From assembly GCF_023898315.1 (NCBI RefSeq), contig NC_064614.1, forward strand, positions 497,442,109 through 497,506,108: a DNA stretch of 64,000 nucleotides, written 5' to 3'. This document shows, piece after piece, positions 11,574 to 24,509 of the stretch. The notes under the pieces were generated by a model. It searched no databases, was not told where the DNA came from, and saw only the letters and a list, made by a program, of their open reading frames with translations. Source of the DNA: Schistocerca nitens. Lineage: Eukaryota > Arthropoda > Insecta > Orthoptera > Acrididae. Position numbers and translations under genes: made by a program. How positions within the stretch are numbered: the first letter of the stretch is position 1; every line of letters starts with the position of its first letter.

Positions 11574-12854
11574 GTAACTTCCGATAATAATCTTATGATG
11601 TGCAAGAAAAGTGAAGAGTCTGGTAAATCTACAGACTTTTGTTCTTTGTGCCCACAGTATTCTGTTGCATTATGTTACACTGTAAGGTTTCTTTCAGCGC
11701 ATCTATGTGGATTATTTGTTCTAACGGTGTATTCTTCTAAGAAATGGCTTTGGTATCGTTGCAATCATCGAGTTTTGATCGTTGGAAATTGCGTAGTAAC
11801 TGTATTCTAACTTCAGTACCGCTCAAATATTTGGTTTCAGTAACATGATCCTGTACACTTGAAACTTTTGAATGTTCAAAATTACATCAGTGACCATAGT
11901 CAGTATTTATTACAGTAAAATAGCTATAAACTGCCGTGAGAATCTGTTTTTGCAATGGATGTTTCAGAGTTTCTGAAGTGGAAGTGGAAGTCCAAAGAAG
12001 AGAAGACAGTGAGAAGTAGCTTTCTGTGTGTCTCATGGTTTATAGATCTACTGGGGATACTCGCCATGTTAAAAAAAAAAGAAAAAAAAACGAGTAACGT
12101 ATGAAGCTTGGTACCTCTATGATGATGTGGAAATCCGAGCATTGTTAATAAAGAAATTCATTCAGTGTTTGTCTGTTTCTTTTTATTCGTTCCTCCTGTT
12201 GCTTATAGTTGACAAAATTTAATTGAAATACCCAGTTGATAATTTCAACATTAATTGGACTATGTGCCTCTACCCGGGCCAGCGAAACATGTCACTTGAC
12301 AGCTCGCGTGTAGGTGGCTATACTGCGATTGCGAGGTTACAATAGCTGCCACCGCACACACTCACAACTCCGAAGTCGTTTTGTAAATGTAAGTTACAAT
12401 CAACGTTTATACGTAAGTACAACAAAGTACGTTTTTCTAAAAATAGAGAGAACGACGATGGAGACTAAGTGTTTGATAGTATGTGAAACTGGGAAATAAC
12501 AAATCCAAAGTTAATGACAATATCTATGAAAAGTCGTTCCAAATTGTACCGTAATAGCTGCATGTAAAACGTCGCATAATAATGTAATCCTAAGCATACC
12601 AGAGAACACGTTATCTACACTCATAGAAATAAATAAAGCAAAACACACATGCCTATTCGATTGCAGCGAGAAAGAATTAATTCTATATACGTTTTTACAC
12701 TCACCAATTTACGATGTCAGTGGCTCAATTCCATAAAGTTCTCCTTCACTATAATCGGAATAGGCGCCAAAACCGTTGTCATCATCGCCATTATTATTAA
12801 GAGAAATCATTAATTGATCGTTTTCATTTATAATCCCATCTATAGGTTGTGCTT
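11574..12854. other. no recognisable gene
   Basis: A small ORF of about 50 codons starts at 11955 (MDVSEFLKWKWKSKEE...) and runs into a lysine tract made by an A-rich run at 12069-12090. No homology is recognisable. The remainder (12143-12854) shows nothing beyond chance open frames. Confidence 0.45.
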
Positions 12855-13480
12855 CTCTTACGAGTTTAGCAACATGCTAATGTAGCGTCTACAGTAGCAC
12901 GACCTTCACGTAGCAGCCTTTCCATTTCCGTTATAGTAAAAGTGTTGTTATTACCTCTGATGTGTGCCTTTACTTCACTCCAAACCAATTCAATTAGATT
13001 AAAATGGCGGTGATAAGGGGGTAGCCTAATTACCAAGTGACCCTGTTCGCTTTGAATTTCATCCACAACGTATTTAGGCGTTACAGGCTTATTTTGTTTT
13101 ACGAGCGAGTATAAGAACAGCTTCGCCATGCTCATGTCCGCAGCAATCTCTCTCGCCTGCAATTACTGCACCATAGTTTCTTTACGGTCACTAGTGGTGG
13201 AGTTTTATCTAAAATCACGTCGGAACACTAAGCTGGAGCAACAAATTTTTAAACCACTGCAGAAACCGTGGGTGGTCCATATCCTCATGATAGTCACCGG
13301 TTTTTCTTGATCGAAAAACTAAAGTCCTTCAGGCACAAAGCTGTTTGAAGATCCTGCATGGGCTACAATTAATATGGAGCCTCTTCCTGTTGGCTCATGA
13401 CCACTGCTATTCCGAGTATCATCTGTCCAGCATTTCTTAACTAATTTTCCAGCATTGACCCAGGTCTCGTCTAACCATAT
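12855..13480 (-). pseudogene. IS630/DDE_3-type transposase relic
   Basis: The minus strand reads, from right to left, a catalytic block WLDETWVNAGKLVKKCW (near 13430-13480), then PTGRGSILIVAHAGS and KTGDYHEDMDH after a one-base shift near 13320. It then runs into a frame open from 13162 to 12866 with RLPPYHRHFNLIELVWSEVK (12955-13030). This is the arthropod DDE_3 endonuclease family related to IS630/Tc1/mariner. The segment carrying the second catalytic Asp (MDNAPYHS-like) is absent between about 13165 and 13160, so this copy has an internal deletion and cannot be active. TIRs were not found. Confidence 0.7.
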
Positions 13481-15060
13481 GACTGAGTTTTACACGGAAG
13501 CCGGCAACATGATAGCGTCGATGACAGAACTTGCTTTTCTAAGGCCCTGTTATTGGTTCAGGAGATGCAGTGCCTCGCGTTCCTCCCTTGTTTGTCAGTT
13601 ACATTGCCAACTTTACGGTGCTTGGGGAGTGACCTTGAAGTGACATGTTTCAGCAGCCTGGGCATAGCTGCTTCTAATGGCTTTGCTGCTTTTCACAGGT
13701 GAAGTATGAATATTCACCAGTCCTCCGGTATGAATGTTCACAAGTCAGTTATGGAAAAAACAATCACTGACTCAAAGCATAATTTGCTTGGTTGGCATGA
13801 TTGGAAATTGCCTTTTTAGTTATAATTTTACGTTTTTAGATTAAAGTATCCCCTGAGAGTTTATCTTGCTGCCTTTTTGGCCATAGCTTAGATTATATTT
13901 GACAAGTTTACTGATGTGGTTAGTGACGGGTGTTTCACGCCAGGTCAGGCATATAGCATTAAGCGTGCTGCTCTGCTGTCACAAGCATGTTAGTCAATGT
14001 GTTAAGCAGGTACTTAGGAACCTTGAGTGTGAAATATATGCATGTATACAAGTCTTGGCTAGAAAGATACAGCTGGAATGATAATTACTGTTTGAGCAAT
14101 TATCCTTTACACAGTTAAATATCTGATGTTAAACAAATATCTAAAACTGAATTCATGAACGACTTTCTAGTCATTAAATTGTCTGGTTTTGTAAGACATT
14201 GAAATAAAAATACTGCAGACCCAAAAATCGTCTGGAAATGGTAAGGAATATCAAATATAAGTAAATATTTGTGCTCAGTAAGATTAAAGTGCAAAAATGC
14301 TTATATCTGGTTGTTACCATGAGACCATTGCTTTGCAGAGCTATCTGCTTTGACCACCACTACTTTCATGCCAGTCAACGGGTTAATACACAAAACAGGG
14401 TAGTGCAATATTGGGTCCCTAGTTCTCTTTGGTTGATGCAACTAAAATTAAGTTTGAAATATTCTGGAAATGTTATCTGTATATTCCCCAGCATGATCTA
14501 AAATGTTCACAATATATTTTGCAACTCAGAATAGATACTTAGGAACTTACTCAGAAAACTTTCACTACAAATCTTATTGTAAAGGACACTAAAGTTAAGG
14601 GAAAGATGCAGTGCACAGATGAGATAAACTTGGACAAACAAGAACTGGTTTCGCTCAGATATATGTAAAACGAACTGTAGTATTATATGACATATTTGGT
14701 GCAGTACTTGTTGGTCGGTCCATGGAAGTCGTAATAAAAGCACACGGCAGCACCAAGGAAATTCTATGTTATTCTGTGGTGTTTTGTAACTGTGACTATT
14801 GTTAGTTACCAAAGAACAATTGAGTAAAAAAAGATTTGTAGTAACTTTTAACTTGAACTTGCTAGAGGGAAGACATGCATATGATTCCTGTGGTTATGAA
14901 TGTTGTAAATGTAACTTAATAGTTTCTAATGTGAGACGACATGGGTGACTTACAATAAGTCAATTGTTTATGTGAGAAGTGTGAATTTTGTTCTTTGTCG
15001 AAGTTCAAATATACGGATAGTTGTTGAAAAGTATTCCTCGAGTACTTCATTATTTCACAT

Positions 15061-15084
15061 AGAGAGAGAGAGAGAGAGAGAGAG
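15061..15084 (+). repeat. AG dinucleotide microsatellite
   Basis: Twelve perfect AG units in otherwise unremarkable sequence. Confidence 0.95.
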
Positions 15085-16632
15085 TCTTAAAGGTTCCTGT
15101 GACTAGCATCATTCATTGGAGAAGAAGTTTCTAGAGATTCCAGAAGCCGGCTATCCAGAGATGAAAATCAGCTGCGCATTCCCAAGTAAGTCAACTTGTA
15201 TAAGACAAGTGGGGAGTATGCACATACACTCCACACACTCTTAGTCGTCAAAAACATTAAAAGGCTTTTGTCAAAACAATAAAATAAGAGGAAGTGAATT
15301 GGGGGAGTGAAATAAAAGAACCAAGTGAAAGTAAAGAATACGTATAATTCAAGTAAAGATGCACTTGAAAACCAAATACAGGAAATAAATTTTGTCTAAT
15401 AATTGGAATATAGTTTCAAATCTCATGTATTCTAGAAACCATTGTACTTTCAGGTTAAGTCAATTATATATTTGCCTAAATAAACACTGCCATAATACTG
15501 TACATACATTTTCAATAAAAATGTTTTGGATGCCAGAATCTTATAAAGTTCTTGCATCTCACCAAATAAAGTGATTAACTGCAACATGAGAGTTTAAATG
15601 ATTGTTTTGAGAGTTATCTGTAAAGTGATCTTAACCACAGTATTAACTCATTTCATAGAATTTCTGGGAGTGCTGTCACTAAACTCTTCTTAGTATTTCA
15701 CTGCCTTATATGAATCATCTGCTTTATATTTTTAAATGCACTAAAGATAGCAAAAAATTGTAAAATGATTCAATTGAAAAATGGTAAAAAACTGAAACAA
15801 TGGCAGGATCATGAAACAGAACAAATAAAGATAGGTTTTCCAACAACAACGTACCATTATTTCTGAGTCGTATTTTTAATTATTTCTTTTTTTTAATAAA
15901 CTCACAAGGGAATTGGGTGGAATGTAAAATTTTAATCATCAGCATTGGTACAGATACTTGACTAAATGTTAAACAAGCAATAACAGATAAATGACAGCTA
16001 AATATTGTAACTGGAACACAGCAACTCTTTTGAGATGCAAGATATTTAGTTATACTGATAAGTTATTGCAGTTTCTAGGCCCTGTTTGGTTAAATGTTCA
16101 AACTGAAGTCATGCAAGAGGTCCACAACGATTATATGAGTAACTGAACATGTTCCTATTACCATTTTAAGTGTCTAATAAGAGGTGTCCAATTGTAATTG
16201 AAATTTTCTTATTATCTTCAGAATATCTCAAAAAACATCACAGCTGTCGTACATGGACAAATTATGTATGACATATTAAGAGTAAACATATAGGTTAATC
16301 AACAAAGAAGTTTACATACCACAGAGAAACCTTGTTTCAGAATATCATGTCAACTTATCTATTGTAACACTGGTGCTCAATTGACAGTGCTATGCCATTA
16401 CAAAATTAGCTATCATAACATACCACCAGGTAGCATGATGTAAGGGCGTTATGATCTTGTGTCAAATTTTGATGGACAGTTGTTAACAAAATCAACTATA
16501 AAACCAAAAACAACTGTAAACCATTGTAAAGGGATTTTCTTTATTAAAACTAAGAATCATAAAGATGCAGAAGATCATATTCAAACAAAAGTTCATCATC
16601 AATACATGTGGTATGAGCAAGGAACAATGAGA

Positions 16633-16661
16633 TGGGAAGGGAAGGGAAGGGAAGGGAAGGA
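16633..16661 (+). repeat. GGGAA pentanucleotide repeat
   Basis: About five to six GGGAA units in a purine-rich tract that continues imperfectly to about 16675. Confidence 0.9.
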
Positions 16662-18963
16662 GGAAAAGTGGGACACACTGGGAGGAGTACAAAATAATCT
16701 CAGCTTATATAAATGACAGCCAGCAATCTCTAGCTTTGGCAAACTTAAACTATGGAAGGGAGACCTTCTGGAGGTCTATCAGATGTTGCAAAATCACATA
16801 ATAAGGTGACAATGAAATGCATAAACATGTTATTAAGTTATCGCAACTGTATGTACATATGTTTTCCACGTAATATTATTTACAATTGATGAGTAAGTCG
16901 GCATAGGAAGAAGCATCTATGAATATGCACCGAAATGGTTAGGAGGATTGTGGAGGAGCATAGTGGGTCTCGGCAAATTTATCTTGATTCACTTATAATG
17001 CCGCCGCACTAACAAAGTCAGAGTACAATAAAATATCTTAAAATTTAAAAACACCAAAAATGCCATGAAGAGCAGCAATTGTGTTCACCAGGCCTTAGAA
17101 GAGATCATGCACTCCAACATTAAATATAAGAAAATGACATGCATTTGAATACACCATGAATAGCATTAAAATGACAGTACTGTTTTACATATCTAATAAG
17201 AAATCATCTATTCTGTCAGTTAAACACAAATCACTGACCCTGGTTAAGAAACGACATCAGTTTACTTTTACAATGGTTACTTGTGGGATGCACAAGTGAG
17301 GGGAGGAGAACAAGAAAAAAAGGTGGAGTTGGCTGTGCATTATTAAATGGAAAGTGAACATGCATGATGAAAGGAAGACGTAAACAGAAAATAAACTAAA
17401 GCTGCAGGAGGAAGGAGGGGAGTTGTGATAGGGAGGCATATGAGACAAGGATAGAAGGGAATGGTGCCTCTGTTTGATTGAGGAACCACAGGCCAGACAG
17501 ACACCATTTTACTGTTCCTGGTACTAGTGACTGTGAATGTCAACACTAACTGGTAAATGTAGATGTTATCTTATAATGACTGGTATTGACAGCCATTAGG
17601 CGCTGGGTGCAGTGATACGGTCTTTGTGAAATTAATCTGGCCTATGATTTTGCGTCAGGTGAAGGCTTTCTTTCTTCTCACCTTGTCTGGATTTGTGTAC
17701 TGTTTTGTATAATTAATGATTTGTTTTCTATCTTCGTCGAGTATTACTGTAATTGTGTTTGTGTTTGGGTATTCATCCAAACATAAGCTTGTTTATAATG
17801 TTTGCATTCATAGGGATATTATGTAAGATAGGTATTGGCTATCTAACAAATTACCAGATGAAAGTGAGGTTGATATTAATTCTTATAGTACAGTGCTATA
17901 AAAACTGCAGTTATGCATTAGGACATGTGGTCCACAGACATATCTTAATGTTGTGATATAATCACCCCAAGCTCTCACCCTCACCCCTTTATTTCCTATT
18001 TAGCCTTTCCATCACTCATGCAAAATTTAACCCACCTGCACCCCCACCTCAATGCATATTCTGCTTGTGTAATTAGGTCAAATCTGTCAAGGAAATCAAG
18101 ACATGGTACCATTCAACTGAGCCATGTGGTCCAACACATAGAGCACTTCACATTCTGTGGTGCAACAAGGAGTAAAATAAGTAGAGCCTAAACTGGTTGC
18201 AGAATCAGACCAGTCTTCTGGCCAACCAGGAAAATTAAAGAAACATGATCTGTCGAAAATACTCTCAGCCTCAGAGTACCGGGACTTATAATATTCCTTG
18301 TAAGGATGGCATCTGTTATGAAGGGCACTTTATACAGGCTGTTTCCAATTGCTGTGTTGAACATTGCCACCTTAAGTACAGAAACACTAAAAACAGCATT
18401 TTCCAAGAACAGTCTAATGAATAAACACAAGACTGTTCGAATAGATGAGGATTCAGGCCCATGATTTCAACTGTTGGGTGTCTGTGATTAGAGAAGCAGT
18501 AGAAATTAGATTGTATCGTTGCAACTTCAAGAGACACTTAGCAATTTAGTTGTTTATTTGCTATTGTTTTTAGTCTTAGGTAGATACAAGAAAAGATCAA
18601 ATGTCTCACATAAGTTAATATATACAAATATAAAACATAATGTTTTTTTAAAAAAGTTCAAATTAGGTAGTATAGCGTAACTAAAGCAATGCAAGGAAAC
18701 ATGCACTTGAGAAACAAAAATTGCAGAGGAAAACTTTACATAGTATTACATCAACACACATACTCTGCAAGCCACGATATAGAGTGTGCCAGAGGGTATC
18801 TTGTACCACTACTAGCCATTTTCTTTCCTTGGAGTTTTCAAGTTGACATGGCTTGAAAACAGAGAAGATTTCATTCACTTCCTTTCCTGTTCCACTGAGA
18901 AATAAAGAGAGGGCAAACTGACTGTCTACATACCTCTTTATGAGCCCTAATTTCTCTCATCTG

Positions 18964-19163
18964 TCCGTGTGGGGTAGCTGTGCAGTCTGAGGCATCTTGT
19001 CAAGGTTTGCATGGCTCCCCCTGTTGGAGGTTAAAGTCCTCCCTCGGGCAAGGGCGTCTGTGTTGTCCCTAGTGTAAGTTAGTTTAAGTTAGGTTAAGTA
19101 ATGCATAAGCCTAGGGACCAATTACCTCAGCAGTTTGGTCCCATAGTCCTTTCCACAAATTTC
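18964..19163 (+). mobile_element. tRNA-headed SINE (family 3) inserted in the CR1-like relic
   Basis: The head contains the B-box-like segment GGAGGTTAAAGTCCTCCCTC near 19024, and the tail ends at ACCAATTACCTCAGCAG...GGTCCCATAG. The flanks carry a 13-bp duplication TTTCTCTCATCTG at 18951-18963 and 19164-19176. The host sequence reads continuously into the CR1-like relic once the SINE and one duplicate are ignored, so the SINE is the younger element. Confidence 0.88.
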
Positions 19164-19907
19164 TTTCTCTCATCTGATCTTTGTTGTCCTTATGTGAAAT
19201 GTACATTAATGGCAGTAAAATCGTTTGGCAGTCAGCTAATGCCGGTTCTCTAAATTTTCTCAACAGTGTTCTCAAAAAAGAGCATTGCTTTCTCTCCAGG
19301 GATTCCCATTTGAGTGACCAAAGCGTGGCCATAATACTTGCACGTTGTTTGAAACTACCAGTACCAAATCTAGCAGCCCACCTCTGAATTGTTTCGACGT
19401 TTTCCTTTAATCCTGGTAGGGATCCCAAACACCTTAGGAGTACTCAAGTATGTTTTGCACTAGTGCCCTATACGCCGAGTCCTTTACAGATGAACTACAC
19501 TTTTCCAAAACTCTCCCAATAAACCAAAGTCGACCATTAATACCTTACATGCCTGTTTCATTTCAAATCGCTTTGCTACATTATACCGAGATATTTAAAC
19601 ACCATTACTGTAATGCTGTATTTCGAATATTACACAACTGTTTTTCCTACTCATCTGCATTACATACATTTATCTATATTAGAGCTAGCTGCCATTCAAC
19701 ACACCAACTAGAAACTTTGTCTAAGTCATCTTGTATTATTCTAAGGTTACTCGATGAAGATACCTTCCCATACACCACACCATCGTCAACAAAAAGCTGC
19801 AGATTGCTGCTCACCCTGTCTGCCAGACCATTTACATATGCAGAGAAAAATAGCAGTCCTATCACACTTCCCTGGAGCACTCCTGATGATACCCCTGTCT
19901 CTGACAA
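19164..19907 (-). pseudogene. CR1-like reverse transcriptase C-terminal half, broken
   Basis: Reading leftwards, 19907-19674 encodes GVLQGSVIGLLFFSAYVN, the palm block before the active site, then LFVDDGVVY, where the usual (F/Y)ADD box reads FVDD. WCVEWQLAL follows. After frame breaks, 19428-19164 encodes the thumb and C-terminal part (IQRWAARF...SHKDNKDQMRE). Its last codons are interrupted by the SINE at 19163. It is a 5'-truncated, inactive copy. Confidence 0.68.
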
Positions 19908-20146
19908 ATATTCGCCATCGTTGACAATGTACTGGGTTCTATTACCTAGACATAAAAAATATAAAGTAAAAAATAATTTTATTAGCCTCTCCTTCTATAA
20001 TTAATTGTAATTAAGCATAATGTTTCGACTCAAGGATGCAAATGCTGGTTAACACTAAAGCTCATATTAAACACAACTTTAATCTTACCATTATATGTAA
20101 GGGTAACAGTACTCTTTGAAAAATTATGAAATGTTTTGTATCAAAT

Positions 20147-20348
20147 GGTTCAAATGGCTCTGAGTACTATGGGACTTAACATCTGTGGTCATCAGTCCCC
20201 TAGAACTTAGAACTACTTAAACCTAACTAACCTAAGGACATCACACACATCCATGCCCGAGGGAGGATTCGAAACTGTGACCGTAGCGGTCACGCAGTCC
20301 CAGGCTGACGCGCCTAGAACCGCACGGCCACACGGCCACACGGCCGGC
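20147..20348 (-). mobile_element. tRNA-headed SINE (family 1) with 14-bp target-site duplication
   Basis: The minus-strand head is at the right. It contains the B-box region (GGATTCGAAACTG on the plus strand) and a local triplication of a CACGGCCA unit near 20323-20343 that is not seen in the other copies. The tail begins GGTTCAAATGGCTCTGAG at 20147. Perfect duplicates GTTTTGTATCAAAT at 20133-20146 and 20349-20362 mark the insertion exactly. Confidence 0.95.
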
Positions 20349-20362
20349 GTTTTGTATCAAAT

Positions 20363-20846
20363 ATGAGAGAAAAACAATACTTGAATAAAAAAACTATTTC
20401 TAGCTTTCAGGCCCATTAGTTCCTTCCTCTGGGAAGATGGGTATGTTTTGCAAGATTGGGAATGGGGGAAGATCACTTAGATCACCCATATAGAACACTT
20501 TGTAAGCATTGTCATATCGCTGGCTTGGTAGCGGAGTATCTTTGGGAGCGGCCGCGTTTTGCAGAGTCGAGCACGGGACATGGAGCAGTTATGTTGTGCT
20601 GTGGGTAGCTCTACATGTGATAGACATTATTATGGAAGTTAAAGTGTTGCTACAAGTGCAGAAAGTTTTCCGTATGATATACATTGTCAGTAAAACATAA
20701 AGATTTGTGACACAATGGTTTGAGCTTCATAATAAACGTGAAACAGGCTTTGACATTACGTAATTTACATTTATCAAGTGTAATAATTAGTGTATGAAAT
20801 TTTTAACATTTTTGTGAAATTTCCATTTTTTGCAAATTCATATAAC
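20363..20846. other. possible 5' leader of the gag relic; nothing recognisable
   Basis: No coding sequence is supported. The stretch precedes the gag-like reading frame and could be leader or old LTR sequence, but I find no copy of it downstream of the gag that would show an LTR pair. Confidence 0.35.
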
Positions 20847-23202
20847 ATGGCCGAAAAATATATGCCCATTGTTGATAGCGATAGCGGAAACACAATCACC
20901 CAAGATGGCGCAGAATTGTGAGATCGAACAATTGAAGTTCAGGCGCCATGCATGCCTACTGCCGAAGGTTTAAGTAGCTCAGAGATGAGTGTCGCAGGAG
21001 TCACAAATGATAGCGACGCTCCACAAGGGAATAACCTTGACGACACAATGTTCACAATTGATGAGACAATGTCACGCATTTCCCAGAGCGACATACCGCT
21101 CATGAATGAAACGTCGGGAGCGATCTAAATATGAATCTTGACAACATGTTACAAACACCACTTGGTCACAACACAAACATTAACTTGGGAAGTACAGGGC
21201 ACAGCAACCACAGTAGTTCGACTGGAGCACTGCTATGGCAGCTACTATCTAACATCAATGCGAAATTTGATGTTATGAAACAAAATATAACCACCAATTT
21301 CAGTAATTTGACACAAGATATGAACATGGTAAAACAACAGCAAAACACTGTTACACAAGATATGAACAGGGTAAAACAGCAACAAACACTGTTACATAAG
21401 AACTAAATACAATGAAGCAAGAACGAAAACAAGTATTCAAGGATTTGCAAGGTAGTCACACAGAAATTCGATTATATAGCCAAAACTTTTCACACTGAAA
21501 TCGACGAAAAATTGAATGAAATGAAAACACAGGAAAAGCATGAAATGCTTTCTGAAGTTAACAGCAACATTACGGAGGTAAAACAGAAGGTAGAATATTT
21601 TAATGACCATCGCAATCTAGTAGAACAACAGATAAAGAAAATCGCAGACGCAAACACAAATATTGAACCCACACAAAGCTAGTTGGTTTCGAGAGTACAA
21701 AAGGTAACCGCTGTCGTTAACACACTAAATAAAGACTATGAAGATGTACATCTAGCTGTAGAAAAGCTTGCGTTAAGGGTAGCAACATTAGAAGTTAACT
21801 CAACATGTGCTAAGAAGGAGAGAGAGAAGATTAATGAAAATCTGAGTGATATCATTAGTCAAGCTGCAGCAGATATGCTAGATAAGGGTAAATCCATTTC
21901 AGAGACGTTAGTAACCGATTGTAAGTTATACACAGATGTAGTAGAAAAGGCCAATCAGAAAAAAGAAAATGAAAAAGTGAACAAAGTAAACATTAACCTA
22001 CAAGCTGCGGAAAATAGGATCCGCAATCATTTAGAAGAAAATACTACTGGATCTCGAAATATTCATGTAAATAACATACAGGCTACAGAGGACAAACCAT
22101 AACCTGTTGGTATCTAAGACAGTTGTAGATTGCAAAATGTAAACATACCTACAACTCTAATATCTGAACAATTACCAGCCGGAAATACAGGTAATTAAAA
22201 TAACAACATAAATACGATCGAAAATGCCACGAGTCTATCAACTATTTTTAGAGACGAAGGTTTGCTGAGACATCGAAAATTTCCTACATTCACTACCGAA
22301 GGTGAAAGAATGAATCCCGTAGTATTTATTAGTGCTTTTCGTCATGTATTTCCACGCAACTGGACGGAAGCACAGAAAATCAGATTTGTCGTGGGATATA
22401 CGCAAGGCGATGAGCTCTTATGGGCAACTGAAGTGCCAGGACGTTGCAGCACTCATATCCAATGTGAACGAGCTTTCGTCGACAAATACTGGTATGAAGA
22501 AGTACAAGAAAGACTCAGACGCGAGGTTTTCAACCCTGCAACATTCAATGGCAAATACGGTAGTCTACGTGGATACTTAGAAAAATACTTGAACAAGACA
22601 CGCTACTGGACGAACCAAATATCACAGGCAGGCGTGTTAAAAATTCTGAAAAGTCGTTTACCATTGCACTTTAGAGAAAAACTAGTCACAACATCCGAAC
22701 ACGACACTGAAATTTTCTGTCAGTGTTTGATTCTATCGACTTAATCTATGAGGAAAGACCTGTACCCAATACAGCAACAGAAAATGAGGCACAACAACAA
22801 CATAATTATGTAAATCAGTCAGTAAAACGTGATTTAAACACACAGCAAGGCTGGTACACACATCAGCAAAATTACGTGCCCAGAGGTAATGAGTACAGTA
22901 ACGGGAACGGAAAAAACAAACGATTCAAAAGAAATTTCCAAAACAACAGGGGTAATTTCAACGCACGAGTGTACTACAGTTCACCATCACAAGGCCCTAT
23001 GCCGAAAATGAATAGAAACAGTCAGCCGCTGCAGTGGCAGACGCGCGGCAACAATGCCATGCCTTACGCTGTACCGCATCCGACCTTTGGGATGCAAAAT
23101 AACTCCACAGCAGTTAACGAAATGCAATTAGTTTTAAGTTTTTTTCTTTCAGCGATCAGTGCATCGTCTTGCCGCAGAAGAAGAAAATTACGTAGAGAGT
23201 AG
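20847..23202 (+). pseudogene. LTR-retrotransposon Gag-like polyprotein, broken
   Basis: The ATG at 20847 opens an acidic N-terminus that is stopped early by a TGA near 20919. Pieces in changing frames follow. Residues at 21131-21406 contain a repeated TQDMN.VKQQQ segment, and 21490-22102 is strongly coiled-coil-like. The segment 22262-22744 is the Gag-like core (FPRNWTEAQKIRF...WYEEVQERLRREVFNP...GKYGSLRGYLEKY). A one-frame shift near 22730 leads to a basic, Asn/Gln-rich C-terminus (22723-23202). No zinc knuckle, protease or reverse transcriptase follows, so pol is missing. The last part has a TTTTTTTCTTTCAG acceptor-like tract near 23139-23152. The family call is from the look of the core only. 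Confidence 0.5.
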
Positions 23203-23350
23203 CAGGTACCAACTGAAGAAATGGGTCACGCCTTGAGTAAACAATTTAGTTATAAGGATATTTATATAAAGATCATAAGGCAAATGAAAAATGAAATATG
23301 TGTCGTTGCAGTGTGTCTCTGTGACAATTATCAGTACATATTCACTGAAG

Positions 23351-24509
23351 AGTACACATAAACATTTAAGCATGGGATTTTACAAAAACCAGTTAATTTT
23401 TATTGCGTCACATGAAGCTTGAATAATGACATTTCCAGGTATTTGAGAAGGCTAAGTCTGCGATGGTTAAAACGTCATGTTTCACACTGAAGTAAACAGC
23501 ACTAGCACAAGAAGAAACAACATGATACTACATGGGTGATTAGACAGTACATCTTATTTGAGTGAAACAAAAGTTCCTTGACAACTAGTCCATCATTGTA
23601 TGAGTAACATTTCCCCATATCTCCTTGAACAAGTAGATGAGTATTTCCCTTCTTCCCTCCCAAACAAAGGAGGCGGCGCCAAGTGTACTTAGGCCAGCAA
23701 TGCGCATTGTTTTAGTCCTATTTCCAATGGTTTTCTCCCTCGTCTATCTAAGGAAGAAATGACCTCCCATAAGTGATGAAAGTCAATCTATAAAATGAAA
23801 CATAAATGTATTATATGTTTGTATTGTGTCATGATGATGTGATACGTAATTAATTTGTACATGTGATGTGAACGAAGAGGAGTTGAAACTAACAAACAAA
23901 CTGAAATAACAGAACCAGGAAGAGTACACATAAACATTTAAGCATGAGATTTCACAAAAACCAATTAATTTCTTATCGTCACACATGAAAGCTTGAATAA
24001 TGACATTTCCGGGTATTTGAGAAAGATAAGTATACGATGGTTAAAACATCAGATTTCATACTAAGCTATCCGTGAATTGAAGTAAACAACACTAGTACAT
24101 GAAGAAACAACCTGTCACTTCGTCAATGATTAGTAAGTACACATTATTTCAATGAAGCACAAGTTCCTTGGCAACTAGTCCATGATTGTATGAGTAACAT
24201 TTCCTCATAAATCCTTCAACCAGTAAATGAGTATTTCCTTCCTTCCCTTCCAAACAAAGGAGGCGGCGCCAATCATAGTTAGGCCAGCAATGCGTGATGT
24301 TTTAGTCCTATTTCCAATGTTTTTCTCCCTCCTCTACCTAAGAAGGAAATGAGATCCAATAAGTGACAAAAGCCTATCTAAAAAATAAAGCAAACATGTA
24401 TGATATGCTTGTATTGTGTCATAAAAATATGATATGTAATTAATTTGTATATGTAATGTGAAGGAAGATAAGTTGAAACTAACAAACAAACTGTAGTAAA
24501 AGAACCCAG
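23351..24509 (+). repeat. tandem duplication of a 572-bp unit
   Basis: Two head-to-tail copies start at 23351 and 23923 with AGTACACATAAACATTTAAG. They share many blocks in the same order, including AACTAGTCCAT, CAAACAAAGGAGGCGGCGCC and TTTTAGTCCTATTTCCAATG, and end with TTGAAACTAACAAACAAACTG. Substitutions and small indels separate them. They directly follow the gag relic, so they may be a duplicated 3' untranslated region or two fused LTRs. No unit copy is visible 5' of the gag. Confidence 0.85.

Larger units (their letters stand above)
13481..18749. other. intergenic sequence without recognisable genes
   Basis: More than 5 kb contains only short unrelated open frames on both strands, none with family motifs or convincing splice context. 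It contains an AG repeat at 15061-15084 and a GGGAA repeat at 16633-16661. Probable ancient repeats are too diverged to classify by eye. Confidence 0.55.
18750..19955 (-). mobile_element. CR1-like non-LTR retrotransposon, 3' fragment
   Basis: The minus strand carries the end of a reverse transcriptase and the 3' terminal region of a retroelement. Its left end (ACTCTGCAAGCCACG near 18761) matches, with changes, the 3' end of the larger element at 44488-48220 (ACTCCGCAAGCCACC near 44513), so both belong to one family or close relatives. A plus-strand SINE (18964-19163) splits it. The 5' end is truncated near 19955. Confidence 0.7.
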
